A DNA stretch of 57,370 bases from an uncultured Corynebacterium sp. (GCF_946221935.1 NZ_CAMIGN010000016.1:1-57370), one strand, 5' to 3'. Positions 17,568-26,375 are shown, numbered from the stretch's first letter. A program made the numbers and translations. Notes: a model not told the origin generated them from the letters alone.

Positions 17568-18980
17568 ATGGAATTGCACACCAGCACTCGTACCCTCACC
17601 GGATGGGGACGCACGGCCCCCACGACCGCCGAAGTCCTGTCTACCCAGGATGTCGATCAGATTGCTGCCGCCGTTGCGCGCGTGGCCGACGATAATGCGG
17701 ATAAGCCCAGCCACCTCCAACGTGGCGTGATCGCTCGCGGCATGGGCCGCAGCTATGGTGATCCGGCGATGAACGGTGGCGGCCTCGTCATCGACATGCA
17801 GCAGCTCAACCGCATTCACAGCATCAATCCCGATACCGCCATCGTAGATGTAGATGCTGGCGTGACATTGGATCAGCTGATGAAAGCCGCGCTGCCATAT
17901 GGCCTGTGGGTGCCGGTGTTGCCCGGCACGCGCCAGGTGACCATCGGTGGCGCTATCGGCCCGGATATCCACGGCAAGAACCACCACTCTGCCGGCTCCT
18001 TCGGCAACCATGTCCGCTCCATGGAGCTACTGGTGGCTGACGGGCGTGTTCTGCACCTGACCCCGGAGGGCTCCGCGGACGATCCGGATGGCGAGCTGTT
18101 CTGGGCCACCGTCGGCGGCATGGGCCTGACCGGCATCATTCTGCGCGCGACGATTGAGATGACGAAGACGGAGACCGCGTACTTCATCGCCGATGGCGAT
18201 ATGACGCACTCCCTGGACGAGACCATCGCGTTCCACTCCGACGGTTCGGAGCACAACTTCACGTACTCCTCCGCCTGGTTCGATGCGATCAGCCCGGAGC
18301 CGAAGCTGGGTCGCGCGGCGATCTCCCGTGGCTCCCTGGCCACGCTAGATCAGCTGAAGGAGTACGCGCCGAAGCTGGCGAAGGATCCACTGAAGTTCAA
18401 CGCGCCGCAGCTAATGACCGTGCCGGATATCTTCCCGAACTTCACCATGAACAAGCTCTCCATGGTTGCCATCGGCGAGCTGTGGTGGCTGAAGTCCGGT
18501 GAGTACCGCAACCAGGTGCAGAACCTCACGCAGTTCTACCAGCCACTGGATCTTATTGGCGAGTGGAACCGTGGCTACGGTTCCAAGGGATTCCTGCAGT
18601 ACCAGTTCGTCGTGCCGACGGAGGCGGTGGAGCCATTCAAGGAGATCATCCGCGATATCCAGGCTTCCGGCCACTACTCCGCGCTGAACGTGTTCAAGCT
18701 GTTCGGCGAGGGCAACAAGGCGCCGCTGAGCTACCCGATGCCAGGCTGGAATGTCTGCGTGGACTTCCCGATCAAGCCGGGTCTGGGCAACTTCTTGAAC
18801 GACCTGGACCGCCGCGTGATGGAGTTCGGTGGCCGCCTTTACCTGGCCAAGGAGTCGCGCACTTCCGCCGAGAACTTCCACAAGATGTACCCCGGCCTGC
18901 CGGGTTGGCTCGCCACCCGCAAGAACATCGACCCGACGGGTGTGTTCGCCTCCGATATGTCCCGCCGCCTCGAGCTGTAG
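17568..18980 (+). CDS. dprE1: Decaprenylphosphoryl-beta-D-ribose 2-oxidase DprE1
   Basis: 470-residue FAD enzyme that oxidises decaprenyl-phosphoribose to the 2-keto form, the first step in making DPA, the arabinose donor for arabinogalactan. The FAD-binding signature RGMGRSYGDPAMNGGG lies at residues 57-72, and GTRQVTIGGAIGPDIHGKNHH near 122 carries further FAD contacts. The C-terminal GWNVCVDFPIKPG contains Cys397, equivalent to Cys387 of M. tuberculosis DprE1, the residue modified by benzothiazinones. The ATG at 17568 with TAGGGTAGAG just upstream is chosen over an in-frame ATG 30 nt earlier. Co-transcribed with dprE2 (44-nt gap). Confidence 0.96.
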   Translation: MELHTSTRTLTGWGRTAPTTAEVLSTQDVDQIAAAVARVADDNADKPSHLQRGVIARGMGRSYGDPAMNGGGLVIDMQQLNRIHSINPDTAIVDVDAGVTLDQLMKAALPYGLWVPVLPGTRQVTIGGAIGPDIHGKNHHSAGSFGNHVRSMELLVADGRVLHLTPEGSADDPDGELFWATVGGMGLTGIILRATIEMTKTETAYFIADGDMTHSLDETIAFHSDGSEHNFTYSSAWFDAISPEPKLGRAAISRGSLATLDQLKEYAPKLAKDPLKFNAPQLMTVPDIFPNFTMNKLSMVAIGELWWLKSGEYRNQVQNLTQFYQPLDLIGEWNRGYGSKGFLQYQFVVPTEAVEPFKEIIRDIQASGHYSALNVFKLFGEGNKAPLSYPMPGWNVCVDFPIKPGLGNFLNDLDRRVMEFGGRLYLAKESRTSAENFHKMYPGLPGWLATRKNIDPTGVFASDMSRRLEL

Positions 18981-19024
18981 CCCCTGCCCACAATAGTTGC
19001 CCCCACCCCGAAAGAAGAGTCACA

Positions 19025-19783
19025 ATGATTGATGCCGTTGGCAAACCCCAGTCCATCCTGCTTCTCGGCGGCGCGTCCGACATGGGCCTCGCCGTTGTCG
19101 AGGAGTTCCTTTCTCGCGGTTCTGCCCGCGTGATCCTGGCCGCCCGTCCTGGCGAGTCTTTGGACGACGCCACCTCACGCATGAACGCCGCCGGTGCCAG
19201 CGAGGTTGTCACCGTTCCCTTCGACGCAGTGGATTTCGATTCCCACCCGCAGGTGTTCGAGGAGATCTTCAGCCATGGTGACGTGGACCTGGCCATTGTT
19301 GCGTTCGGAATCCTGGGCGATAACGAGAAACAGTGGACCAACCAGAAGTTGGCTGTGCAGGCCGCACAGGTGAACTTCACCGGCGCCGTCTCCGTCGGCG
19401 TGCTGCTGGCGGACTACATGAAGAAGCAAGGCCACGGCCAGATTGTGGCGTTCTCCACCGTTGCCGGTGAAATGGTTCGCCGCTCCAACTTCGTCTACGG
19501 CTCCACAAAGGCCGGCCTGGATGGCTTCTACCGCATGCTCAACGAAGCTCTGCGTGGCTCCGGCGTGCGCGTACTGACGGTCCGCCCGGGCCAGGTCCGC
19601 ACCAACATGACCAAGGACCTCGAGGATGCCCCGCTGACCGTGGACAAGGAAGACGTGGCCAAGGCGATCGCTAAAGCCGTGGATAACCGCAAGTCCCTGA
19701 TCTGGGTGCACCCCCTGTTCCGCCCGATCATGCTGATCCTGAAGCACCTGCCGCTGCCGATCCTGCGCAAGCTGCCGCTGTAG
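19025..19783 (+). CDS. dprE2: Decaprenylphosphoryl-2-keto-beta-D-erythro-pentose reductase DprE2
   Basis: 252-residue short-chain dehydrogenase that reduces the DprE1 product to decaprenyl-phosphoarabinose with NADH. It has a glycine-rich nucleotide site LLLGGASDMGLAV at residues 11-23, and the active site appears as FSTVAGEMVRRSNFVYGSTKAG (Ser, Tyr-x3-Lys) near residue 145-165. The C-terminus ends with a hydrophobic/basic tail (ILKHLPLPILRKLPL) as in its homologues, perhaps for membrane contact. A purine-rich AAAGAAGAG precedes the ATG. The next gene is a convergent MFS pump rather than aftA/emb. Confidence 0.94.
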   Translation: MIDAVGKPQSILLLGGASDMGLAVVEEFLSRGSARVILAARPGESLDDATSRMNAAGASEVVTVPFDAVDFDSHPQVFEEIFSHGDVDLAIVAFGILGDNEKQWTNQKLAVQAAQVNFTGAVSVGVLLADYMKKQGHGQIVAFSTVAGEMVRRSNFVYGSTKAGLDGFYRMLNEALRGSGVRVLTVRPGQVRTNMTKDLEDAPLTVDKEDVAKAIAKAVDNRKSLIWVHPLFRPIMLILKHLPLPILRKLPL

Positions 19784-19864
19784 GTTCCCAGAGCCCCCAC
19801 TCTGGGGTTTGGCCGAGCCCCTCAGGCGAGCCCGCCACCACCCCCTCACCCGCGTACAAAGCAC

Positions 19865-19894
19865 AAGCGCCTCCCCACACCCTGGGCGGCGCTT
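19865..19894. terminator. Hairpin between dprE2 and the MFS gene
   Basis: Arms AAGCGCC and GGCGCTT pair perfectly around a 16-nt loop, followed by TTGTCGTTCCCC on the plus strand. It sits between convergent stops and may serve both transcripts. The T-run is short, so it is a moderate prediction. Confidence 0.5.
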
Positions 19895-19907
19895 TGTCGT
19901 TCCCCTT

Positions 19908-21551
19908 CTAGTTCTTCAGGTGGCCTGGATGGGCGGACTCTTTGGCGTCCAACTTCAGGAACGCCGACAGCACGATCAGCGCCGCCGAAACGAAAGCCGC
20001 CACCAAGAACGCCACGTGGATGCCCTGGCCCACCACCTGCTGCTCGGCCAGAGCGGGATCCGTCGCTGCCAAGCCAGCCAGCTCCGCCGCGTTGCTCGAG
20101 GCATAGCGGGTGGAGGCGAACGTCATCACCGCCACGAAGATTGCCGTACCGGCACCACCGGCAACCTGCTGGAACGTGTTCAAAATTGCCTGCCCGTGGG
20201 AAGCCAGAGAATCCGGCACGGCCGCCAGGGCGTTGGACATAAGGGGCGTCATCATCAAAGCAATGCCCAGGTTCAATACCACCGTAAGGACGATGAGCTG
20301 CACAAACGCCGGCCACGTACCGGAGCCAACCCACCCGAACAGGCTCTCCGTCTGCTCCAGGGCGGCAAATCCCATCATGCCGATCGCGATCAGGATGCTG
20401 CCGGGAATGATCAGCGGGCGGGTGCCGCGCGCGTCATAAGCCCGGCCAATGGCAGGGCCGAGCAGTCCCATGACCAGACCACCGGGCAGGGAAACCATGC
20501 CGGTCTTCAGCTCCGACAAGCCCGCAACGTTCTGCGCGTACAGCGGCATCAGAATGATGAAGCCGAAGAGCATAGAGAACGTCAGCAGCAGCAACCCCAG
20601 CGACAAGTTGTACTCGCGCACGCGCACCGGCTGCAGGTTCAGCAGCGGGGTGGCCTTCGGCTTATCGCTGCGCTCCAGGGAACGCTGGCGCAGGAAGAAA
20701 AGCACCAGGATAACCGCGCCGACAGCCAGGATGAGCAGGCGCTGCACCGGCACCCCATCAGCCAACTCGGACAGGCCAGCCAAGCCATAGACCAGGCCCG
20801 CGAAGCCGAATGCGGAAAGAAAGACGGACAGCACATCCAGGGACGGGCGCGTCGGCTCCTCGAAGTTCTTCACCAGGAACAAGCCCGCGACCAGGGTAAT
20901 CAACACCAGCGGGGCAACCAGGATAAAGATCCAGCGCCAGCCCAGGGCCTCCAGCACCACACCGGAGAACGTCGGCCCCAGCGCCGGAGCCACCGCAATG
21001 ACCACCGAGACCAGGCCGAAGACCGCGCCACGGCGGTCGATGGGCACCAGGCGGATAATGGTGGTCATCAGCATCGGAATCACCAGCGCCGTGCCGCTGG
21101 CCTGCACCACGCGGGCGACCAGCAAAATCGGGAACGTCGGCGCGGCTGCGGCCAGAATCGTACCTATCAGGAAGGCTGTCAGCGCCGCGATGTAGATCGA
21201 CCGCAACCGGAACCGTTGCATGATGTAGCCGGTCATCGGAATGACGACGGCCATCGTGAGCATGAACGCTGTAGTCAGCCATTGCGCTGCATCAGCGGTG
21301 ACGCCAAATTCTCCCATCAAGACAGGGAGGGCCACGGCCAAGGTGGTTTCGTTGAGAATCACCACGAACGCTGCGACAACCAGCATGCCGATGAGCAGTT
21401 TCGCGCCCACCGCGGGCTCCTCTGGAGGGGTCGGGTGGCCCGCGCGATCGGGGCTGCGATTTTCGGAAATGCTTTCCGTTGACGCGACCGCGTCGGCTGG
21501 AGTGGTGGCGCGGTCGGGATCGGCGGCGTCAGAAAAAGGCTTTTTAGACAA
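19908..21551 (-). CDS. MFS drug-efflux transporter, DHA2 (EmrB/QacA) type
   Basis: 547 residues with about 14 hydrophobic helices, the DHA2 layout. The motif-C-like ALGPTFSGVVLEALGWRWIF near residue 195 is characteristic of drug antiporters, and ARVVQASGTALVIPML precedes it. Expected to export lipophilic cations or drugs with protons. The start is a TTG with a strong site (GGAGGG) 6 nt upstream; no better ATG exists before the first helix. The cytoplasmic N-terminus (about 50 residues) is hydrophilic. It lies downstream of pspA with a hairpin between them, so it may have its own promoter. Confidence 0.88.
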   Translation of the reverse strand: MSKKPFSDAADPDRATTPADAVASTESISENRSPDRAGHPTPPEEPAVGAKLLIGMLVVAAFVVILNETTLAVALPVLMGEFGVTADAAQWLTTAFMLTMAVVIPMTGYIMQRFRLRSIYIAALTAFLIGTILAAAAPTFPILLVARVVQASGTALVIPMLMTTIIRLVPIDRRGAVFGLVSVVIAVAPALGPTFSGVVLEALGWRWIFILVAPLVLITLVAGLFLVKNFEEPTRPSLDVLSVFLSAFGFAGLVYGLAGLSELADGVPVQRLLILAVGAVILVLFFLRQRSLERSDKPKATPLLNLQPVRVREYNLSLGLLLLTFSMLFGFIILMPLYAQNVAGLSELKTGMVSLPGGLVMGLLGPAIGRAYDARGTRPLIIPGSILIAIGMMGFAALEQTESLFGWVGSGTWPAFVQLIVLTVVLNLGIALMMTPLMSNALAAVPDSLASHGQAILNTFQQVAGGAGTAIFVAVMTFASTRYASSNAAELAGLAATDPALAEQQVVGQGIHVAFLVAAFVSAALIVLSAFLKLDAKESAHPGHLKN

Positions 21552-21577
21552 AAGTATCCCTCCGAGACAAGAAAAGA

Positions 21578-21597
21578 CGGGTGCACGAACGCACCCG
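21578..21597 (-). terminator. Terminator after pspA
   Basis: On the minus strand CGGGTGC and GCACCCG pair around a 6-nt loop and are followed by TCTTTTCTTG, a usual rho-independent layout. It lies 59 nt past the pspA stop and just before the MFS start. Confidence 0.65.
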
Positions 21598-21655
21598 CGA
21601 ACCCTGGATACTTTACACCAGGTGTGCTGCGCCTGAAGGGGATAAACGCTGTGGG

Positions 21656-22432
21656 CTAGCGCTCCAGCTCGCCCTGGGACTCGTCGGTCTCGAGTGCGTT
21701 TGTGCCGCTGCCCGAGTTCATCTGGGCGCGGATCTCCTCCAGGCGGGAGGCAGCACGCATGTCGTTACCTGCAGCTTCGATTTCTGCCATGCGGCCCTGC
21801 ACGGAGTTTTCTACAAGCTCCTGGCTGCCGAGCGCCTGGGCGTAGCGCTGCTCGATCTTCTCGCGCACGCTATCCAGGGTCGGCACATCGTCGTTTTGCA
21901 CTAGGCCATCCATCTGTTGCATGGAGTTGGCGGTAGCTTCCTGCATCTTCGCCTGATCTACCTGGGCGCGCAGCTGGTTAATCTGTGCCATCTGCTCCTC
22001 GAGGCGGGCAGCGGACTGCTGTTGTTGCTGCTGGGCCTGACGGGCGGCCTCCTCCGCACCGGCGTACAGCTGCTTGGTTTCGTCCAGCTGCTGTTCCACC
22101 GAGACCAGCTGGGAGGCGAACAGCTCCGCGGTCTGGTTCAGGTCGTTGGCCTTGGTCTGGTCGCCAGCAGCAGCGGCATTGTCGGCCTGCTGGATGGCGG
22201 TGCGAGCATTGTCCGACAGCTTCTTCGCATCCTGCTGAAGGCGGTTCATCTTCATCTCCAGCTGGTTACGGTTACCGATCACGCGGGCTGCGCTTTCGGA
22301 GATCTGCTGGTGCTGCTTGCGGGCAGCCTCCGTGGCCTGCTGGATCTGTACATGGGGATCCGCGTTCTCCTCGATCTTCGTGTCAAGGGACTGCATGAGG
22401 TATTTCCAGCCCTTAGAAAATGGATTCGCCAT
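21656..22432 (-). CDS. pspA: PspA/IM30 family membrane-stress protein
   Basis: 258 residues, almost wholly helical and coiled-coil, as in PspA/IM30 (ESCRT-III-like) proteins. The N-terminal motif MANPFSKGWKYLMQSLDTKIEENADPHVQIQQA is the family's helix 0/1. A Gln-rich stretch (QAQQQQQQSAARLEEQ) lies near residue 140. It is thought to bind and stabilise the inner leaflet of a stressed membrane. AGGAGC precedes the ATG. The gene follows the DUF6230/DUF6114 pair on the same strand after 128 bp. Confidence 0.9.
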   Translation of the reverse strand: MANPFSKGWKYLMQSLDTKIEENADPHVQIQQATEAARKQHQQISESAARVIGNRNQLEMKMNRLQQDAKKLSDNARTAIQQADNAAAAGDQTKANDLNQTAELFASQLVSVEQQLDETKQLYAGAEEAARQAQQQQQQSAARLEEQMAQINQLRAQVDQAKMQEATANSMQQMDGLVQNDDVPTLDSVREKIEQRYAQALGSQELVENSVQGRMAEIEAAGNDMRAASRLEEIRAQMNSGSGTNALETDESQGELER

Positions 22433-22560
22433 GGGAAAGCTCCTGTATCGGACGTGATGGTGTGGTCAATTTAGCTGCAATGCAGCCTGTTGAATTCCAG
22501 CGTACTGGCTTTTGGCGCGGCGCACGGAGCGAATGGGCGGGCGGCGGAGCCAGGGATACG

Positions 22561-23637
22561 TTAGAGCGCCTTCAGGTGGACCACCGGGGCGTTCATATCC
22601 CGCCCGGTCAAGTGCAGCAGGTCTAGCTTCACTTGTTTGAGGGAGACGACCTCCATCACCGGGTCTGGGATGGGCGCCTCGCTGGGGACCAAGCCCAGCT
22701 GGTGCAAAACGTCCCCCGCACTACCGGAAATATCCACCTTCACCGGGATCGTGGAGATTTCGGCTAGCGCGGGAACGGCCTCCAGGGACGTCGCCTCCAC
22801 CACGACCGGCCCCTCGACTACATATGTCTCCACCTTTGAGCCGGTCCGCAGCATGCCATCGCCCCACTGGCCCGGCAGCTGGATCTGCAGGTTCTTAATT
22901 TGCAGGCGATCCCCGGTGATGCGTATTAGGTCGCGGCGGCCGTGCTCCGTGCCCACGGAATCCACGCTGATGCGCACATTCCCCTTGAAGGTCACATTGT
23001 CGGCGGTGACCTGGCCGACATCGCCCACGCGGGCGGGCTGCGCCGCACTGTACGGGGCGTTCGCGTTCAGGATGCCCACGCCGGTCGCGATACCCACTGC
23101 CACCAGCAAGGCCGCTACCGTCGCGGAGTACCCACCGCCGGACTGCGGCGCATCGCCATCCGCGCCATCCCCGCCGTCGCCTACGCTCTCCCCAGTCGAC
23201 TCAGCCGACTCTGCCGACTCTGCCGACTCAGCCGACTCTGCAGCAGTGGCCTTAGCTTTCTTCCGCTTGCCGTCCCCCGGCTCCCACGCCAACGCAAACG
23301 CGCCGCCGAAAATCCCCAGCAGCGAGCCCAATAAAAAGCCGCCGATATTAGAGGCCGGCAGCGCCACCAAAGACAGCAGAATGGCGAACACACCCAGGTA
23401 AGGTGCTGTCGCCGGCTTCAGCCAAATACCCAGGCCAAACATAATCTGGGCTGCGCCGAGGAACAGCGTGGAGACCCCCGACAACGTGGAGATCATCACC
23501 AGTAGGTCATTAATGCGTAGGGTCAGGTAGGCGGGCGTCATAATCACCACACCCGAAAGCAGCACCAGCAGTCCCGGCACGAACGGCCGACCGCGACGCC
23601 ATTCCGCGAAGCGTGCCAAACGCCCTCTAGCAGGCAT
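22561..23637 (-). CDS. DUF6114 membrane protein with extracytoplasmic domain
   Basis: 358 residues from the ATG at 23637, which overlaps the end of the DUF6230 gene by 11 bp. After a basic start, residues 20-110 hold about three hydrophobic helices typical of DUF6114 (LLVLLSGVVIMTPAYLTL, GAAQIMFGLGIWL, GGFLLGSLLGIFGGAFALAW). Then come a basic stretch, an (SAE)n tandem repeat and a Gly/Asp linker, a fourth helix (TVAALLVAVGIATGVGIL), and a C-terminal domain of about 180 residues. That last domain (VTADNVTFKGNVRISVDS, LQIKNLQIQLPGQW) resembles the beta-rich DUF6230 partner. Function unknown; the two are nearly always paired in actinobacteria. Confidence 0.75.
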   Translation of the reverse strand: MPARGRLARFAEWRRGRPFVPGLLVLLSGVVIMTPAYLTLRINDLLVMISTLSGVSTLFLGAAQIMFGLGIWLKPATAPYLGVFAILLSLVALPASNIGGFLLGSLLGIFGGAFALAWEPGDGKRKKAKATAAESAESAESAESAESTGESVGDGGDGADGDAPQSGGGYSATVAALLVAVGIATGVGILNANAPYSAAQPARVGDVGQVTADNVTFKGNVRISVDSVGTEHGRRDLIRITGDRLQIKNLQIQLPGQWGDGMLRTGSKVETYVVEGPVVVEATSLEAVPALAEISTIPVKVDISGSAGDVLHQLGLVPSEAPIPDPVMEVVSLKQVKLDLLHLTGRDMNAPVVHLKAL

Positions 23638-24202
23638 TCTCAGTTCCCCGGCGCACGCTCGCCTCAACTCCGGAAACGTTCAGCTGCTTCGCCCCAACAG
23701 ATGTCGCAACAATCTTTTCTGCCACAACCTGCACGTCTTTCGAGTGCAGACCCCATGCATCGTCCGGTGCTTCGGGGTTGACCTGGTGGGCGTCAATACC
23801 AAGGTTAGGGTCAGCCATCCGCAGGCTGCCCTTAATATCGGTAGACCCGACGATCAGGTCCTTCGCATCCACACTGTTCTTTCCGTTGGAGCGCAGGGCA
23901 AGAGTTGCCTCACCGACGGCGGGCAGGTTCGGCACGGTTGTTGAAAGGCACAGGTCAGAGGCCTTGGCCTGCTGAATCTTCACGCGCGCGACGGGCAGGT
24001 GATTATCACCTTTAACGTCGTTATCCATGAACAGCGAAAAGTCCTGCCCGGAAAGGTGATCGATCGTCACGGTGAAAAAAGAACCAGACAGCGCGAGGTT
24101 CGCGGAAATGCCGCCTTTCGCCACCGCCATTCCGGTTCCGGCGAATCCAACCAGCCCAGCGGTCAATGCAATCGCTGCTTTCCTGGCGTTGATTCGTCCC
24201 AT
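23627..24202 (-). CDS. DUF6230 secreted/membrane-anchored protein
   Basis: 191 residues from the ATG at 24202, preceded by a strong site (GAGGAGG). A single N-terminal hydrophobic segment (KAAIALTAGLVGFAGTGMAVA, residues 7-27) could be a signal peptide or anchor. The rest is beta-rich, with repeated patterns such as FFTVTIDHLSGQDFSLFMDN and GSTDIKGSLRMADPNLGIDA, and contains two cysteines (DLCLST and the C-terminal ENAC). It is translationally coupled to the DUF6114 gene. No enzymatic motif. Probably a surface or periplasmic component of the DUF6230/DUF6114 pair. Confidence 0.75.
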   Translation of the reverse strand: MGRINARKAAIALTAGLVGFAGTGMAVAKGGISANLALSGSFFTVTIDHLSGQDFSLFMDNDVKGDNHLPVARVKIQQAKASDLCLSTTVPNLPAVGEATLALRSNGKNSVDAKDLIVGSTDIKGSLRMADPNLGIDAHQVNPEAPDDAWGLHSKDVQVVAEKIVATSVGAKQLNVSGVEASVRRGTENAC

Positions 24203-24366
24203 TCTGTGCGCCTCCTCTTGTAATGCCCTCAAGCATTATCCCTGTGGTGGCGCCGATGCGCGAATCGCTGGTCTATTATTTTTTGTTTCGGTTCGAGGCC
24301 ACCCGCGCTAGCCCCTCAGCCCACACACTGCGCGCGAGACCGGCCAGCGTGCCTACCACGCAGTCT

Positions 24367-24738
24367 TTACTGCTCCTTGGCCTGCTCGGCCTCGATCTGC
24401 TTGCGCACCTCGTCCATGTCCAGTTCCTCGGCCTTGGCGATGAGCTCGTTCAGCGCCTTCGCCGGCAGCAGGCCGGACTCGCGGGCCAGCAGAACACCAT
24501 CGCGGAACAGCATCAACGTCGGGATCGACTGGATCTGCAGCGCAGCGGAAAGCTCCTGGTTGGCCTCAGTATCGACCTTGCCGAACACAGCCTCCGGGTG
24601 CTCATCAGAGACCTGTTCGAAGATGGGCGCGAAGCGCTTACACGGACCGCACCATTCCGCCCAGAATTCCAGCACGACGATGCCGTCGCCCTGCACGGTG
24701 TCCTGGAAGTTAGCTCCGGTGATTTCGATGGTCGCCAT
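24367..24738 (-). CDS. Thioredoxin
   Basis: 123 residues. The redox motif WAEWCGPCK places the two cysteines at residues 30 and 33. The cis-proline segment IQSIPTLMLFRDG and the fold pattern (VVLEFWAEW, FGKVDTEANQEL) are classical thioredoxin. A C-terminal acidic helix (AEELDMDEVRKQIEAEQAKEQ) extends slightly past the standard domain. The ATG at 24738 follows AAGGGAAAC; an upstream in-frame start at 24771 is less likely. It diverges from the DUF4442 gene with a shared 124-bp promoter region. Confidence 0.9.
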   Translation of the reverse strand: MATIEITGANFQDTVQGDGIVVLEFWAEWCGPCKRFAPIFEQVSDEHPEAVFGKVDTEANQELSAALQIQSIPTLMLFRDGVLLARESGLLPAKALNELIAKAEELDMDEVRKQIEAEQAKEQ

Positions 24739-24862
24739 TTGTTTCCCTTCGGGTCGATTGTGCTTGTCCAAAAACTTTGTTGTTGGCGCCCCGGTGAAAG
24801 GGGGCGAGCATGTTTTCCAACATTACGCAACGGTCGCTTTATTCCACGTTAGAGTTCTCACT

Positions 24863-25366
24863 ATGTCTATTTATGACGCCAACGCGAATCCATCTAGCAC
24901 TTTCAAAATGTACAAGCAGCTTGCGAAGAAGCCGTTCGGAAACGGTTTGTTCTCGGCTGCGGCCGGCTTTAAAGCGCCATACTTCCTCACCGTACAGCCT
25001 CGGGTGCAGGAGCTGCGCCCGGGCTTCTGCAAGGTTCGGTCGAAGAAGTGGTGGCTGCTGAACAACCACATTGGTACCTTCCATGCCATTGCGGCCTGCA
25101 ATGTCGCGGAGTTTGCAATGGGGATGCTGGCCGAGGCCTCAATTCCCAATACGCACCGGTGGCTGCCACAGGGCATGCGCACTCAGTACTTGAAGAAGAC
25201 GAAGGGCAGCCTGACGGCCACCGCCACTGCCGAATTGCCGGACTTCGAGAAGATCACTCAGGAGTCTGGAGGACAGACCGTGACGGTGAAGATCCATTTC
25301 GCCGATGATGAGGGCAAGGAATCCACCTACGCGGAAATTGACATCTGGGTGACGGCCAAAAAGTAG
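24863..25366 (+). CDS. DUF4442 hotdog-fold protein
   Basis: 167 residues matching the DUF4442 pattern of the hotdog thioesterase-like superfamily: PRVQELRPGFCKVRSKKWWLLNNHIGTFHAIAACNVAEFAMGMLAEASIP near residues 48-95. The conserved asparagine-histidine pair (NNHIGTFHAIA) lines the expected active site. The family is assumed to act on acyl-CoA or related thioesters, but the substrate is unknown. ATG start with a weak ribosome site. It converges on the crcB pair. Confidence 0.8.
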   Translation: MSIYDANANPSSTFKMYKQLAKKPFGNGLFSAAAGFKAPYFLTVQPRVQELRPGFCKVRSKKWWLLNNHIGTFHAIAACNVAEFAMGMLAEASIPNTHRWLPQGMRTQYLKKTKGSLTATATAELPDFEKITQESGGQTVTVKIHFADDEGKESTYAEIDIWVTAKK

Positions 25367-25443
25367 CGCAGATACCTGGTACGTTTGCGCGGCTCCCGGC
25401 GACGTACACGGCGTCGTAGCGTCCGCACCCGCGCTACGGTTCC

Positions 25444-25866
25444 TCAGGCGCCAGCAAGTAGCGCCCCGCACCACAGTGCGAGGAGGAACACCGCGCAGCA
25501 GACCACTGCCATCCCCACCACGCCCGCAATACGGCGAGCGGGCTGGGGCCGGGTGAAGACCTCCACCATCACCGTGGAGAACGTGGTGAAACCGCCGGCC
25601 AAACCAATGCCAAGCAGGGGATATAAAATGTCCTGCGTCTCGCCTGCACTGGTGGATCCGGCGGCTCCGTCAAGATGCTGCGAGGTGTACCCAAGCACTA
25701 AACCCAGCACGACTGTGCCGAGGAGGTTCACCACCGCGAGGCTCCACAAAGGTGCCCAACCATGCTTGGACTTTAGGTGAGTATCCAGTACGTAGCGGGC
25801 CGCCGCTCCCGTCCCGCCTCCGAGGGCGACGGCTAACAGCTCAATGAGGGTTGCTCCGGTGTTCAT
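25444..25866 (-). CDS. crcB: Fluoride channel subunit CrcB/FluC (second of pair)
   Basis: 140 residues with four hydrophobic helices. Family motifs: GGGTGAAARYVL near residue 16, VVNLLGTVVLGL near 45 and GLAGGFTTFSTVMVEV near 88, the last forming the fluoride pore with its Phe and Ser/Thr residues. It overlaps the upstream crcB by 4 bp (ATGA), so the two are translationally coupled and should form a heterodimeric channel. No fluoride riboswitch could be recognised upstream. Confidence 0.9.
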   Translation of the reverse strand: MNTGATLIELLAVALGGGTGAAARYVLDTHLKSKHGWAPLWSLAVVNLLGTVVLGLVLGYTSQHLDGAAGSTSAGETQDILYPLLGIGLAGGFTTFSTVMVEVFTRPQPARRIAGVVGMAVVCCAVFLLALWCGALLAGA

Positions 25867-26375
25867 CGTGCGCCCCCTCTGTGGGGCTCACGGGGATCCT
25901 GGGGCTCGTCGGCACCGTCGGCTGCGCGTCGCAGCCGCGCCAGCCCATTCAGATCCCGCCCGAGGCGCAGCCCCATCACAGCTGCACATAGGCCAAGTGC
26001 CAGCGTAAACACGCCGTAGGTTCCCCCGATGAGGATGGTAGAAGCTGAATCGGTGGTGGCGTCAACAGCCGCAGCAAGCGAGCTAAACGACGTAAAACCG
26101 CCGAGCACTCCCGTACCCCAAAACGTGCGACGTGGGTGGGCAGAATCCGGGATCATCCCGACTAAGAGCCCTAAAAGGAGCGCACCCAGGACGTTAACCA
26201 CCAGCAATGCGATGTCTCCTAGAGGGATTCCTCCAATGATGTTCAGCGGTGTGGCTGCGCCGAGCACGCGTGTGGGATCGCCGAGGGCGGGAATCCAGAC
26301 GGTCAGCGTCCAACGAATAATCGCCCCCAGCGCGCCGCCGAGGAAAACCAGGGCGACGGGCGGGAGGCGATTCAT
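25863..26375 (-). CDS. crcB: Fluoride channel subunit CrcB/FluC (first of pair)
   Basis: 170 residues from the ATG at 26375 (an upstream in-frame GTG at 26426 adds a poor extension). Motifs GGALGAIIRWTL near residue 13, VVNVLGALLLGLLVG near 61 and GVLGGFTSFSSLAAAV near 92 match FluC. The C-terminus is longer than in the partner and rich in Arg, Asp and Pro (RRAADGADEPQDPREPHRGG), a cytoplasmic tail. Dual subunits expel toxic fluoride in Gram-positive bacteria. yceI ends upstream of it on the same strand (65 bp before this ATG). Confidence 0.9.
   Translation of the reverse strand: MNRLPPVALVFLGGALGAIIRWTLTVWIPALGDPTRVLGAATPLNIIGGIPLGDIALLVVNVLGALLLGLLVGMIPDSAHPRRTFWGTGVLGGFTSFSSLAAAVDATTDSASTILIGGTYGVFTLALGLCAAVMGLRLGRDLNGLARLRRAADGADEPQDPREPHRGGAR

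Noticed and set aside
19809..21482. Long open frame opposite the MFS gene
   Set aside because: Its protein is rich in His, Gln, Arg and Asp with no fold, typical of the antisense of a G+C-rich membrane protein gene.
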